In this document: in pieces, positions 8,800 through 17,053 of the stretch
Numbering within the stretch: position 1 is the stretch's first letter
Layout of the letters: every line of letters begins with the position of its first letter
Origin: Burkholderia metallica
GTDB lineage: Bacteria; Pseudomonadota; Gammaproteobacteria; Burkholderiales; Burkholderiaceae
Reading direction: 5' to 3'
Length of the DNA stretch: 64,000 nucleotides
NCBI RefSeq assembly: GCF_902832845.1
Contig: NZ_CADFDB010000014.1
Coordinates: 1 to 64,000, forward strand
Notes under the pieces: model-generated
What the model saw: the letters and a program-made list of their open reading frames with translations, nothing else
Database searches by the model: none
Told to the model about the DNA's origin: nothing
Program-made: the position numbers and the translations under genes

Positions 8800-8922
8800 A
8801 GTCTAAAGCAAGTTTTGCGTTCGTTCGTCACGACAACATTACATCCGCTGCGGCGTCGGTCGCATCAGTACGCGCAACCCGCACGGTGCCGCAGCCCCGC
8901 CATCCGATGGAGACACGCTCGC

Positions 8923-9714
8923 ATGAGTGCTGAACTGCTGGCCTCGCGTCCGCCCGAGAGCGAATCGACGCTCGTCCTCACGCTATCCAATCCCGGCGCA
9001 CGCAACGCGCTGCACCCCGACATGTATGCGGCCGGCGTCGAAGCGCTCGCCACCGCCGAACGCGATCCCGGGATTCGCGCGGTCGTGCTTACCGGAGCCG
9101 ATCGCTTCTTCTGCGCGGGCGGCAACCTGAACCGGCTGCTCGACAACCGCTCGAAGGATCCGTCCTACCAGGCCGACAGCATCGATCAGCTTGCCGCGTG
9201 GGTGACGGCGATCCACGCGTCGACGAAGCCGGTGATCGCAGCGGTCGAAGGCGCCGCGGCCGGCGCGGGTTTCTCGCTCGCGCTCGCATGCGACCTGATC
9301 GTCGCCGCGCACGATGCGAAGTTCGTGATGTCGTATGCGCGTGTCGGCCTGACGCCCGATGGCGGCGGTTCGTGGTTCATCGCGCGCGCGCTGCCACGTC
9401 CGATCGCGGCCGAGATCCTGTTCGAAGGCAAACCCGTCGCGGCCGAACGTCTGCACGCGCTCGGCGTCGTCAACCGGCTCGCCGCGCCCGGCGCAGCGCT
9501 CACCGACGCGCTGGCATGGGCCGATGCGCTCGCCGGCATCTCGCCGAACGCACTCGCGCGCATCAAATCGCTGCTCGACGACGCGACGATGCAACCGCTC
9601 GACGCGCATCTCGGCACCGAGCGCGATCACTTCGTCGCATCGCTGCATCATGCGGACGCGCTCGAAGGCATCACCGCCTTTCTCGAGAAACGCCCGGCCC
9701 GCTACAAGCGCTGA
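8923..9714 (+). CDS. Enoyl-CoA hydratase/isomerase family protein
   Basis: A crotonase-fold protein of 263 residues. The oxyanion-hole segments are seen as DRFFCAGGNL near residue 65 and GAAAGAGFSLALACD near 115. The catalytic Glu pair of true hydratases is not clear: one position is occupied by Asp in LTPDGGGSW. The protein may therefore be an isomerase-like or otherwise specialised crotonase. ATG 8923 is chosen because GGAG precedes it by ten bases and the family similarity starts there. It lies near the acyl-CoA dehydrogenase/MaoC operon but on the other strand. Confidence 0.87.
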   Translation: MSAELLASRPPESESTLVLTLSNPGARNALHPDMYAAGVEALATAERDPGIRAVVLTGADRFFCAGGNLNRLLDNRSKDPSYQADSIDQLAAWVTAIHASTKPVIAAVEGAAAGAGFSLALACDLIVAAHDAKFVMSYARVGLTPDGGGSWFIARALPRPIAAEILFEGKPVAAERLHALGVVNRLAAPGAALTDALAWADALAGISPNALARIKSLLDDATMQPLDAHLGTERDHFVASLHHADALEGITAFLEKRPARYKR

Positions 9715-9959
9715 TCCGCCGCGCCTGCCGTCGAATCGACGCGTCGCCATCGCAGCGCCCCGATGCTGCACGGCGACGCTTCCGATCCCGACGACACGAG
9801 ATCGCTCCCGACACCCCGCGACCCGACACGCACACACTCGCGCACCGGCGTCGGCACGCACGTTTCGGTCGCCAGCGAACCGCGTCGATCCATGCTCTAA
9901 TGACCGCCTGTCGCGGCGCTGCGGGCGCCGTTTTCGCGCATGCAACGAAGGAGTTCACG

Positions 9960-10652
9960 ATGATCGACGTCTATAGCTGGGCGACCCCGAACGGCCACAA
10001 GGTGCACATCATGCTCGAGGAAACGGGCCTCGCCTATCGCGTCCATCCGGTCGATATCGGCGCGGGCGACCAGTTCAAGCCGGAATTCCTGAAGATCAGC
10101 CCGAACAACAAGATCCCCGCGATCGTCGACCCGGACGGCCCCGGCGGCCAGCCGATCTCGCTATTCGAATCGGGTGCGATCCTGATCTATCTTGCGGAGA
10201 AGACCGGCAAGTTCCTGCCGACCGATCCGGCCGCACGCTATGCGACGCTCGAATGGCTGATGTTCCAGATGGGCGGTGTCGGCCCGATGCTCGGGCAGGC
10301 GCATCATTTCCGCCTGTATGCGCCGGAGAAGATCGAGTATGCGGTCAACCGCTACACGAACGAGGCGAAGCGCCTGTACAACGTGATGGACAAGCGTCTC
10401 GGCGAATCCGAATATCTCGCCGGCGACGCGTACACGATCGCCGACATCGCGACGTTCCCGTGGACGCGTTCGTGGCAGAACCAGGGCATCGTGCTCGACG
10501 AATTGCCGAACGTGAAGCGCTGGTACGACGCGATCGCCGCGCGACCGGCCGTGCAGCGCGGCGTCGAAGTGCTCGCATCGATGCGCAAGGCGCTGCAGGA
10601 CGACAAGGCGCGCGAGGTGCTGTTCGGCGCGACGCAATACACGAAGCACTGA
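9960..10652 (+). CDS. Glutathione S-transferase / disulfide-bond reductase, YfcG-YghU type
   Basis: A GST of 230 residues of the Nu-class type. The N-terminal sequence (SWATPNGHKVHIMLEE) has the Thr-Pro-Asn-Gly-xx-Lys pattern of YfcG, which reduces disulfides using glutathione without an active-site cysteine. A C-terminal helical domain includes ADIATFPWTRSW. The start at 9960 has AAGGAG six bases upstream, so the longer open frame reaching back to 9198 is a shadow. A 245-base gap separates it from the preceding hydratase gene. Confidence 0.9.
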   Translation: MIDVYSWATPNGHKVHIMLEETGLAYRVHPVDIGAGDQFKPEFLKISPNNKIPAIVDPDGPGGQPISLFESGAILIYLAEKTGKFLPTDPAARYATLEWLMFQMGGVGPMLGQAHHFRLYAPEKIEYAVNRYTNEAKRLYNVMDKRLGESEYLAGDAYTIADIATFPWTRSWQNQGIVLDELPNVKRWYDAIAARPAVQRGVEVLASMRKALQDDKAREVLFGATQYTKH

Positions 10653-10668
10653 CGCGCACGTGACGGGC

Positions 10669-10694
10669 GGAGCGGCATCCGTGCATGCCGCTCC
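10669..10694. terminator. Hairpin between convergent GST and MaoC genes
   Basis: Perfect 10-bp arms GGAGCGGCAT / ATGCCGCTCC with a 6-base loop, placed between two convergent stop codons. There is no T-run on either side. Confidence 0.5.
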
Positions 10695-10699
10695 CCGCG

Positions 10700-11176
10700 T
10701 CAGAAGTAATGCAGCGTGATGAATTCCGCCGCACAGACCGGCACCGGCGCATCGGGCCCCTCGACCTGCATCGTCACCGACCACGTCACCTGCACACCGC
10801 CCCGTGCGGCCTCGGCGGTTTCCTTTACCGCGAACAGCGCACGCACGCGCGCGCCGACCGGCACCGGCTTCAGGAACCGTACGCGGTTCAGCCCGTAGTT
10901 CACGCCCATCTTCTGCTCGACCCGCATCGCGTCGTCCATCAACGCCGGAATCAGCGACAGCGTCAAGAACCCGTGCGCGATCGGGCCGCCGAACGGAGAC
11001 TCGCGCCGCGCGCGTTCGGGATCGACGTGAATCCATTGACGATCGCCGGTCGCGTCGGCGAAGCCGTCGACACGACGCTGGTCGATCACGATCCAGCCGC
11101 TCGCGAGCGGCTCCGCGCCGACCCGCGCCTGCAGCGCCTGGGCCGATGCGATCAGCGGCAACGTCACGTCGGTCAT
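10700..11176 (-). CDS. MaoC-like hot-dog dehydratase, second of a pair
   Basis: A single hot-dog domain of 158 residues (R-specific enoyl-CoA hydratase family). The catalytic Asp-x4-His is present in TGDRQWIHVD near residue 46. Its ATG overlaps the TGA of the preceding MaoC gene (ATGA), so the two are translationally coupled and probably made in equal amounts, perhaps as a heteromer. It is the last gene of the acyl-CoA operon that starts at 14021. Confidence 0.85.
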   Translation of the reverse strand: MTDVTLPLIASAQALQARVGAEPLASGWIVIDQRRVDGFADATGDRQWIHVDPERARRESPFGGPIAHGFLTLSLIPALMDDAMRVEQKMGVNYGLNRVRFLKPVPVGARVRALFAVKETAEAARGGVQVTWSVTMQVEGPDAPVPVCAAEFITLHYF

Positions 11177-11634
11177 GCGTGCGTGCCTCCCGGATCGCGC
11201 AGCCCGAAGATCACCTTGGTATGCACGGTGATCACCGTCTCGCCGGCGCCGTTCACGCCGACCCACTCCGTCGACACGATGCCGCGGTCGGGCTTGCTCT
11301 CCGACACGCGCTTGTCGTGCACCTTCTGATACATCGTGATCGTATCGCCGGCGCGCACCGGCTTGAGCCAGCGGATCGAGTCGATGCCCGGCGAACCCAT
11401 GCTGGTCGAGTCCCGGCCGAGCTTCTTGATGAGCAGGCCCATGAACACCGAACACGTATGCCAGCCGCTCGCGACGAGCCCGCCGAAATGCGATGCCTTG
11501 CCGGCTTCTTCGTCGAGATGGAACGGCTGCGGGTCGTAGCGTTGCGCGAACGCCTTGATGTCGTCGGGCTCGAACGTGTAGCGGCCGATTTCGGTGGTGC
11601 TGCCCACCACCAGGTCTTCGTAACTGATGCCCAC
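11173..11634 (-). CDS. MaoC-like hot-dog dehydratase, first of a pair
   Basis: A single hot-dog protein of 153 residues. The Asp-x4-His catalytic pattern is in QRYDPQPFHLD near residues 33-38. The start is a GTG at 11634 with AAGGAG seven bases upstream; no ATG fits. With the next gene it would form a paired enoyl-CoA hydratase that adds water to a 2-enoyl-CoA made by the two acyl-CoA dehydrogenases upstream. The substrate chain is not known. Confidence 0.85.
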   Translation of the reverse strand: MGISYEDLVVGSTTEIGRYTFEPDDIKAFAQRYDPQPFHLDEEAGKASHFGGLVASGWHTCSVFMGLLIKKLGRDSTSMGSPGIDSIRWLKPVRAGDTITMYQKVHDKRVSESKPDRGIVSTEWVGVNGAGETVITVHTKVIFGLRDPGGTHA

Positions 11635-11671
11635 TGTGTGTCTCCTTGTCAGGCGCGCTCGCGCGTCGCCG

Positions 11672-12805
11672 TCATGCCGCGTCGGCCTGCGCGAAATCGG
11701 GCAGCGCCGCGATGCGGGCAAGATGATGATCGGTGTCGCCGAGCGTCGTCTCGATGATCGTCAACCGCTTGAACAGGTGCGCGGCGGCAACCTCGTTGGT
11801 CACGCCCATGCCGCCGTGCAGTTGAATGGCCTGCTGGCCGACGAAGCGCGCGGCGGCGCCGACGCGCGCTTTCGCGGCCGACACGGCCTTGCGCCGCGCA
11901 TCGGCATCGCCGCTCGCGTAGCGTACGGCTGCGAGGTAGGTCAGCGAACGCGCCTGTTCGGCATGGATCAGCATGTCGACCATCCGGTGCTGCAGCGCCT
12001 GGAACCGCGCGATCGGCACGCCGAACTGTTCGCGCGTCTTCGTGTATTCGACCGTCGCGCGGTTGAGTTCGTCGAGCACGCCGACCGCTTCCGCGCACAG
12101 CAGGAACGTCGCGTAATCGGCGACCTGCTCGAGCGCCGCCGCATCGCGCGCGCCGCCCGTCAGCAGCCGCGCCGGCGTTTCATCGAATCCGATCGTCGCG
12201 GCACGCTGGCCGTCGATCGTCCGGTAGTCGGCCACCTTCGCGTTCGCGGCATCCCGTTCGACGACGAACAGGCCAATGCCGCCGCCGTCGACGCGCGCGG
12301 GCACGATCCACGCATCCGCCTGCGCGCCGTGCTGAACGACCGACTTCGTGCCGGTCAGCCGGTACGTGCCGCCCTGCTCGCGCGCATGCGTATCGAGTTC
12401 GAACAGGTCGTAGCGCGCGTGCGGCTCGTGGAACGCGACCGCCACACGTTTGTGCCCCTGCGCGATCGCCTCCAGCAGCGCCGCATCGTCGCCCGCGCCG
12501 GAGCCGGCGATGCGCAGCGCCTCGACGCCGACCGCCGTGGCCCAGTACGGCTCGATCACGAGCGCGCGGCCGAGCTCCTGCATCACGACCAGCATGTCGA
12601 CCGGGCCGCCACCGAAGCCGCCCTGTGCTTCCGGCACGGGCAGCGCGGTCAACCCCAGTTCGGCGAACGCGCTCCATTGCGTGGCGGACACGCCCGCGTC
12701 GCTGCGCACGATCGCCTGGCGCGCTTCGAAGCCGTATTGCTCGCCGAGATAACGGCGCAGCGCGTCGGCGAACTGCTGCTGCTCATCGGTAAAGCTGAAA
12801 TCCAT
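11672..12805 (-). CDS. Acyl-CoA dehydrogenase, second subunit-like
   Basis: An acyl-CoA dehydrogenase-fold protein of 377 residues. The C-terminal HGGMGVTNEVAAAHLFKR motif is of the kind seen in the partner subunits of heteromeric dehydrogenases and lacks the Tyr-Glu-Gly catalytic sequence of medium-chain enzymes. A Glu in LLCAEAVGV near residue 240 could be the base. It lies 19 bases after the first dehydrogenase gene. The two may form an alpha2-beta2 enzyme, as known for steroid side-chain degradation in actinobacteria; that is inference. Confidence 0.87.
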   Translation of the reverse strand: MDFSFTDEQQQFADALRRYLGEQYGFEARQAIVRSDAGVSATQWSAFAELGLTALPVPEAQGGFGGGPVDMLVVMQELGRALVIEPYWATAVGVEALRIAGSGAGDDAALLEAIAQGHKRVAVAFHEPHARYDLFELDTHAREQGGTYRLTGTKSVVQHGAQADAWIVPARVDGGGIGLFVVERDAANAKVADYRTIDGQRAATIGFDETPARLLTGGARDAAALEQVADYATFLLCAEAVGVLDELNRATVEYTKTREQFGVPIARFQALQHRMVDMLIHAEQARSLTYLAAVRYASGDADARRKAVSAAKARVGAAARFVGQQAIQLHGGMGVTNEVAAAHLFKRLTIIETTLGDTDHHLARIAALPDFAQADAA

Positions 12806-12824
12806 GGTTGTCTCCGTTCCCTGA

Positions 12825-14021
12825 TCACAGCCCCAGAATCATCTGCGCGATGATGTTCTTCTGGATCTCGTTCGAACCGCCGTAGATCGACGTCTTCCGG
12901 TAATTGAAGTAGTACGCGGCAAGCGGCGCCGCATCGTCGTCGCCCGCGATACTGCGCTCGCGCCGGCCGTCGAGGAACGGTACGTCGAACGGTGCGGCAA
13001 GCGGGCCGATCGCTTCGACCATCAGCTCGGTGAGCGCCTGCTGCACTTCCGTGCCCTTGATCTTCAGCATCGACGCCTCCGGGCCCGGCCCCTTGCCGCT
13101 CGTCTCGCGGCTGACGACGCGCAGCACCGTCACCTCGAGCGCCATCAGCTCGACTTCGAGCGCCGCCACCTTCGCGGCGAAGACCGGATCGGCGAGCAAC
13201 GGCTTGCCGTTCTTGCGCTGGTTCGACGCCACGCGCTTCAGGAACGCGAGCTCGCGCTTGGACGCGCCGACGCGCGCGATGCCGGTGCGCTCATGGCCGA
13301 GCAGGTATTTCGCGTAGGTCCAGCCGCGGTTCTCGTCGCCGACGAGGTTCTCGACCGGCACCTTCACGTCCTCGAAGAACACCTCGTTGACTTCGTGGTC
13401 CTCGTCGAACATCACGATCGGGCGCACCGTGATGCCGGGCGTCTTCATGTCGATCAGCAGGAACGAAATGCCTTCCTGTTTCTTCGCGGCCGGGTCGGTA
13501 CGCACGAGGCAGAACATCATGTCGGCATACTGGCCGAGCGTCGTCCAGGTCTTCTGGCCATTGACGATGTAGTGGTCGCCCTGGCGCTCGGCGCGCGTGC
13601 GCAACGATGCGAGGTCGGAACCCGAACCCGGCTCCGAATAACCCTGGCACCACCAGTCCGAGCCGTCGAGAATGCGCGGCAGATAGTGGCGCTTCTGCGC
13701 TTCGCTGCCGTATTTCATCAATACCGGCGCGACCATCGATACGCCGAACGGCAGCACGGTCGGCGCACCGATCCGCGCGCACTCCTCGTCCCAGACGTGC
13801 CGCTGCGTCGCGTTCCAGCCGGGGCCGCCATATTCGACCGGCCATGCGGGCGCGGACCAGCCGCGATGGCCGAGAATCCGGTGCCAGCTCGCGAAATCCT
13901 CGCGGTCGAGTCGTTTGTGATCGAGTACCTTGGCGCGCAGTGCGTGAGGCAGATTGGCCTCGAGCCAGGCGCGGACGTCGGCGCGGAACGCGTCGTCGGC
14001 GGGGGAATAGTCCAGATCCAT
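12825..14021 (-). CDS. Acyl-CoA dehydrogenase, first of a tandem pair
   Basis: A protein of 398 residues with the FAD-binding segment GYSEPGSGSDLASLRT near residue 135 and a C-terminal SIYGGSNEIQKNI. The medium-chain catalytic Glu position (YEG) is Gly here. The base is more likely the Glu in GHERTGIARVG near residue 242, as in isovaleryl-CoA type enzymes. It oxidises an acyl-CoA to a 2-enoyl-CoA and passes electrons to ETF. It is the first gene of a four-gene leftward operon with a second dehydrogenase and two MaoC hydratases. Confidence 0.9.
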   Translation of the reverse strand: MDLDYSPADDAFRADVRAWLEANLPHALRAKVLDHKRLDREDFASWHRILGHRGWSAPAWPVEYGGPGWNATQRHVWDEECARIGAPTVLPFGVSMVAPVLMKYGSEAQKRHYLPRILDGSDWWCQGYSEPGSGSDLASLRTRAERQGDHYIVNGQKTWTTLGQYADMMFCLVRTDPAAKKQEGISFLLIDMKTPGITVRPIVMFDEDHEVNEVFFEDVKVPVENLVGDENRGWTYAKYLLGHERTGIARVGASKRELAFLKRVASNQRKNGKPLLADPVFAAKVAALEVELMALEVTVLRVVSRETSGKGPGPEASMLKIKGTEVQQALTELMVEAIGPLAAPFDVPFLDGRRERSIAGDDDAAPLAAYYFNYRKTSIYGGSNEIQKNIIAQMILGL

Positions 14022-14075
14022 GCGCAGTGTCTCCTGTCCGCAGCCGTCCGGCCCGGCAAGGACTCACTGCATACG

Positions 14076-14498
14076 TCATTGCAGCGGTTCTTTCAGCACG
14101 GCAGGAATCGGCAGCGGCATCACGTCGATGCCTTCTTCGGCCAAGGATTGCGCATCTTCGGGCGTCGTGACGCCACGAATGCTGCGCGCCGGCGCCTCGT
14201 TGTAATGGATGCGCCGCGCTTCCTCGGCGAAGCGCTCGCCCACGTTCTCGGTTTTCTCCAGCACCTCGCGCAGCGCACGCATCACCTGCGCCTGCAGTGC
14301 ACGCGGATCGGCCGGCTGCGCCTGCGTCGCGCCCGACAGGTTCAGGCGCGGCGCCGACGGCAGACGGTTGACCTCGGTCGTTCCGCACACCGGGCATTCG
14401 ACCAGCTTGCGGGACAACTGCGCTTCGAATTCATCGGCGGAAGCGAACCAGCCTTCGAACCGATGACCGTGCGGGCACTGTAAATCGAGGACCTTCAT
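14076..14498 (-). CDS. DUF1178 family protein with zinc-ribbon-like cysteines
   Basis: A protein of 140 residues of the DUF1178 family, widespread in proteobacteria and of unknown function. Cys8 and a nearby His (CPHGH) with Cys35 and Cys38 (CPVCG) look like a small zinc ribbon at the N-terminus; the rest is helical and charged. It sits 54 bases upstream of the acyl-CoA operon on the same strand and may be read into it. Confidence 0.88.
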   Translation of the reverse strand: MKVLDLQCPHGHRFEGWFASADEFEAQLSRKLVECPVCGTTEVNRLPSAPRLNLSGATQAQPADPRALQAQVMRALREVLEKTENVGERFAEEARRIHYNEAPARSIRGVTTPEDAQSLAEEGIDVMPLPIPAVLKEPLQ

Positions 14499-14634
14499 GC
14501 TGAATCAGGGCGTGTGACGAGTGTAGCGCAAAAAGCGGTTTTGTGAACGATCGTGCTAAATACTGATCGCGCGGCGCGAAGGCGTCGCGTCACCGGATTG
14601 TAACGCGGTGCCCCACCCGCCGCTGACGCCGCGC

Positions 14635-15225
14635 TCAGGGCGTCAGGACCTGCCCGAGCGGCCACGTGCCGGACAGCACCTTGTCGAGCCACATCGTGCC
14701 GATGATCGTCTTCACGTCGGAGATCTGGCCCGTGCGCACCCACTCCTGCAGGTCGGCCTGCGTCGCGGTGAAGGTCTCGAGGAATTCGCCTTCGTCGAGC
14801 TTGCGTTCGCCGGCCGTCAGCCCGCGCGCGAGATAGAGGTCGATGAATTCGGTCGAATAGGAAATGATCGGGTGAATGCGGGTCAGGAACACATATTCGC
14901 GCGCCGTATAACCCGTTTCCTCGCGCAGCTCGCGCACCGCGCATGCAAGCGCGCCTTCGTCCGGATCGAGCTTGCCGGCCGGGAATTCGGCCATCACCTT
15001 GCCGATCGGGTAGCGAAACTGGCTTTCCATCAGCACGCGGCCATCGTCGAACAGCGGGATCACCATCACCGCGCCCGGATGCTGGACGTACTCGCGCGTG
15101 GCCTTCTTGCCGTCCGGCAGACGGACGGTATCGCGCTTGAGCTTGAGGAACGCGCCTTCGAAGATCGCCTCGCTTTCGAGGCAGGTTTCGGTCAGTGCGG
15201 CGTCGTGATTGGGTAGTTCGGCCAT
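14635..15225 (-). CDS. NUDIX hydrolase, ADP-ribose pyrophosphatase type
   Basis: A hydrolase of 196 residues. The Nudix box is complete at residues 84-106 (G-x5-E-x7-RELREETGY). The surrounding sequence (REYVQHPGAVMVIPLF, QFRYPIGK) is that of the ADP-ribose/ADP-sugar pyrophosphatases, which split ADP-ribose to AMP and ribose-5-phosphate with a divalent metal. It follows DUF2818 and the nuo operon on the same strand, an order common in Burkholderia. Confidence 0.92.
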   Translation of the reverse strand: MAELPNHDAALTETCLESEAIFEGAFLKLKRDTVRLPDGKKATREYVQHPGAVMVIPLFDDGRVLMESQFRYPIGKVMAEFPAGKLDPDEGALACAVRELREETGYTAREYVFLTRIHPIISYSTEFIDLYLARGLTAGERKLDEGEFLETFTATQADLQEWVRTGQISDVKTIIGTMWLDKVLSGTWPLGQVLTP

Positions 15226-15263
15226 CGGGGGCTCCGGGAATGAGCGCGACGGCCAAGGGCCTG

Positions 15264-15560
15264 TCAGCGTCGTTTGACGAGATACTGGAACGTGAAGCCG
15301 GGAAACGCGAACACGACGAACAGACTGAACGTGATCGCGTAGAACTGCCAGCCCTGTTCGAAGCGGTTACCGGCACGCGACTCGAGCCAGAAGCCGAGCG
15401 CGCCGACGATGAAGTACAGCACGATCAGCTCGCCGATCCGCACCCACGCACTCTTCTTCGCCGCGCCGAACGGCACGACGGCGAAGAGGCGTTGGTTCAG
15501 GAACGGCAGGTTGGCGCAGACGAGCGCCAACAGCACGATAAACCAGCCGGCTGCCGACAT
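15264..15560 (-). CDS. DUF2818 family small membrane protein
   Basis: A protein of 98 residues with about three membrane helices, of the DUF2818 family found directly after nuoN in beta-proteobacteria. Its ATG at 15560 overlaps the nuoN stop codon by one base (TAATG), so it is translationally coupled to the complex I operon. It may be an accessory or assembly protein of complex I; that is inferred only from position. Confidence 0.88.
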   Translation of the reverse strand: MSAAGWFIVLLALVCANLPFLNQRLFAVVPFGAAKKSAWVRIGELIVLYFIVGALGFWLESRAGNRFEQGWQFYAITFSLFVVFAFPGFTFQYLVKRR

Positions 15561-17029
15561 TACAGCGGCAGCGTGTGACGAATTGCCTGCAGGCAGGCCG
15601 TCAGCAGCGGGCTCGGGATCAGGCCGAGCACGACGACCGCCAGGCCGTTCAGCACGAGGATCGTGCGCTTGCAGAAGTCGCCCGAGATCGGCGTCGCATC
15701 CTGCGGGGCATCGAAGTACATCAGCTTCACGATGCGCAGGTAGTAGAACGCGCCGAACAGCGACGTGATCACGGCCAGCACGGCCAGCCACGTGAGGCCC
15801 GCATTGACGGTCGCCTCGAGCACCGCGAGCTTCGCGTAGAAGCCGACGGTCGGCGGGATGCCGGCCAGCGAGAACATCATGACCATCATCACGAACGCGA
15901 ACACCGGGCTGCGCTTGTTGAGGCCCTTGAAGTCGTCGATCGTTTCCGCTTCGAAATCGCGGCGTGCGAGCAGCATCACCACGCCGAACGAGCCGAGCGT
16001 CGTGATCAGGTAGACGATCGCGTAGAACATCGCCGAGCTGTAGGCATTCGCCGGCGCCGCCGCGTCGCCCTTCACGATACCCGCGAGCAGGCCGAGCAGC
16101 ACGAAGCCCATGTTCGAGATCGCCGAGTACGCGAGCATCCGCTTGATATTGCGCTGGACGATACCGGTGATGTTACCGACGATCAGCGACAGCGCGGCGA
16201 GGATCACGAGCGCGGTCTGCCAGTTCTGCGCGAGCGGCAGCAGGCCCATCACCAGGAAGCGCAGGCCCCACGCGAACGCGGCAACCTTCGGACCGCCGCC
16301 GACGAACAGCGTCATCGCGGTCGGTGCGCCCTGGTAGACGTCCGGCACCCACATGTGGAACGGCACGGCGCCGAGCTTGAACGCGATACCGGCGACGATG
16401 AAGACCACGCCGAACATCAGCACGGCTGCGTCAGTGTTGCCGCCGACCGCCTTGTACACCTCGCCCAGCTCGAGCGAGCCGGTCGCACCGTAGAGCATCG
16501 AGATGCCGTACAGCACGAAGCCCGACGCGAGCGCGCCCAGCACGTAGTACTTCATCGCGGCTTCGCTCGACTGCGCGGCGTCGCGGCGCAGCGCGATGAC
16601 CGCGTACAGCGACAGCGACATCAGTTCGAGACCGAGGTACAGCGTCAGGAAGTTGTTGCCCGACACCATCACCAGCTGGCCGAGCAGCGAGAACATGCCG
16701 AGCAGGAACACGTCGCCGCGGAACATGTCGCGATCTTCGAGGTACTTGCGCGAATAGACGAGCGAGACCGCGAAACCGAACGACACGACGGCCTTCATCA
16801 TGCTCGCGAACGAGTCGACGACGACCATCTTCGAGAAGAAGTAGTACTGCTGCGGGTCGAGCGCCTGCACCGCGAACCACACGCCGGCGACGACCGACGA
16901 GACGACCGCGATCAGATAGGTCAGGCGGCGGCCGGAGGCACCGGTAAAGGTGTCGTTCAGCCAAGCGACGACGATGGCGGCCAACACCAGCGCGTCAGGC
17001 AACAGGACATTCATAGGAGCGTTTTGCAT
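15560..17029 (-). CDS. nuoN: NADH-quinone oxidoreductase subunit N
   Basis: Antiporter-like membrane subunit of complex I, 489 residues with about 14 helices, the usual length. It takes part in proton pumping. The central Lys and Glu residues expected in the helices appear in segments such as GIAFKLGAVPFHMWVPDVY (near residue 220). The start at 17029 is used; an in-frame ATG at 17014 has no SD, whereas GGAGG lies 11 bases before 17029. It is the last nuo gene. Confidence 0.97.
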   Translation of the reverse strand: MQNAPMNVLLPDALVLAAIVVAWLNDTFTGASGRRLTYLIAVVSSVVAGVWFAVQALDPQQYYFFSKMVVVDSFASMMKAVVSFGFAVSLVYSRKYLEDRDMFRGDVFLLGMFSLLGQLVMVSGNNFLTLYLGLELMSLSLYAVIALRRDAAQSSEAAMKYYVLGALASGFVLYGISMLYGATGSLELGEVYKAVGGNTDAAVLMFGVVFIVAGIAFKLGAVPFHMWVPDVYQGAPTAMTLFVGGGPKVAAFAWGLRFLVMGLLPLAQNWQTALVILAALSLIVGNITGIVQRNIKRMLAYSAISNMGFVLLGLLAGIVKGDAAAPANAYSSAMFYAIVYLITTLGSFGVVMLLARRDFEAETIDDFKGLNKRSPVFAFVMMVMMFSLAGIPPTVGFYAKLAVLEATVNAGLTWLAVLAVITSLFGAFYYLRIVKLMYFDAPQDATPISGDFCKRTILVLNGLAVVVLGLIPSPLLTACLQAIRHTLPL

Positions 17030-17053
17030 GATCTTGAGTTCCTCCGCTCGCGA

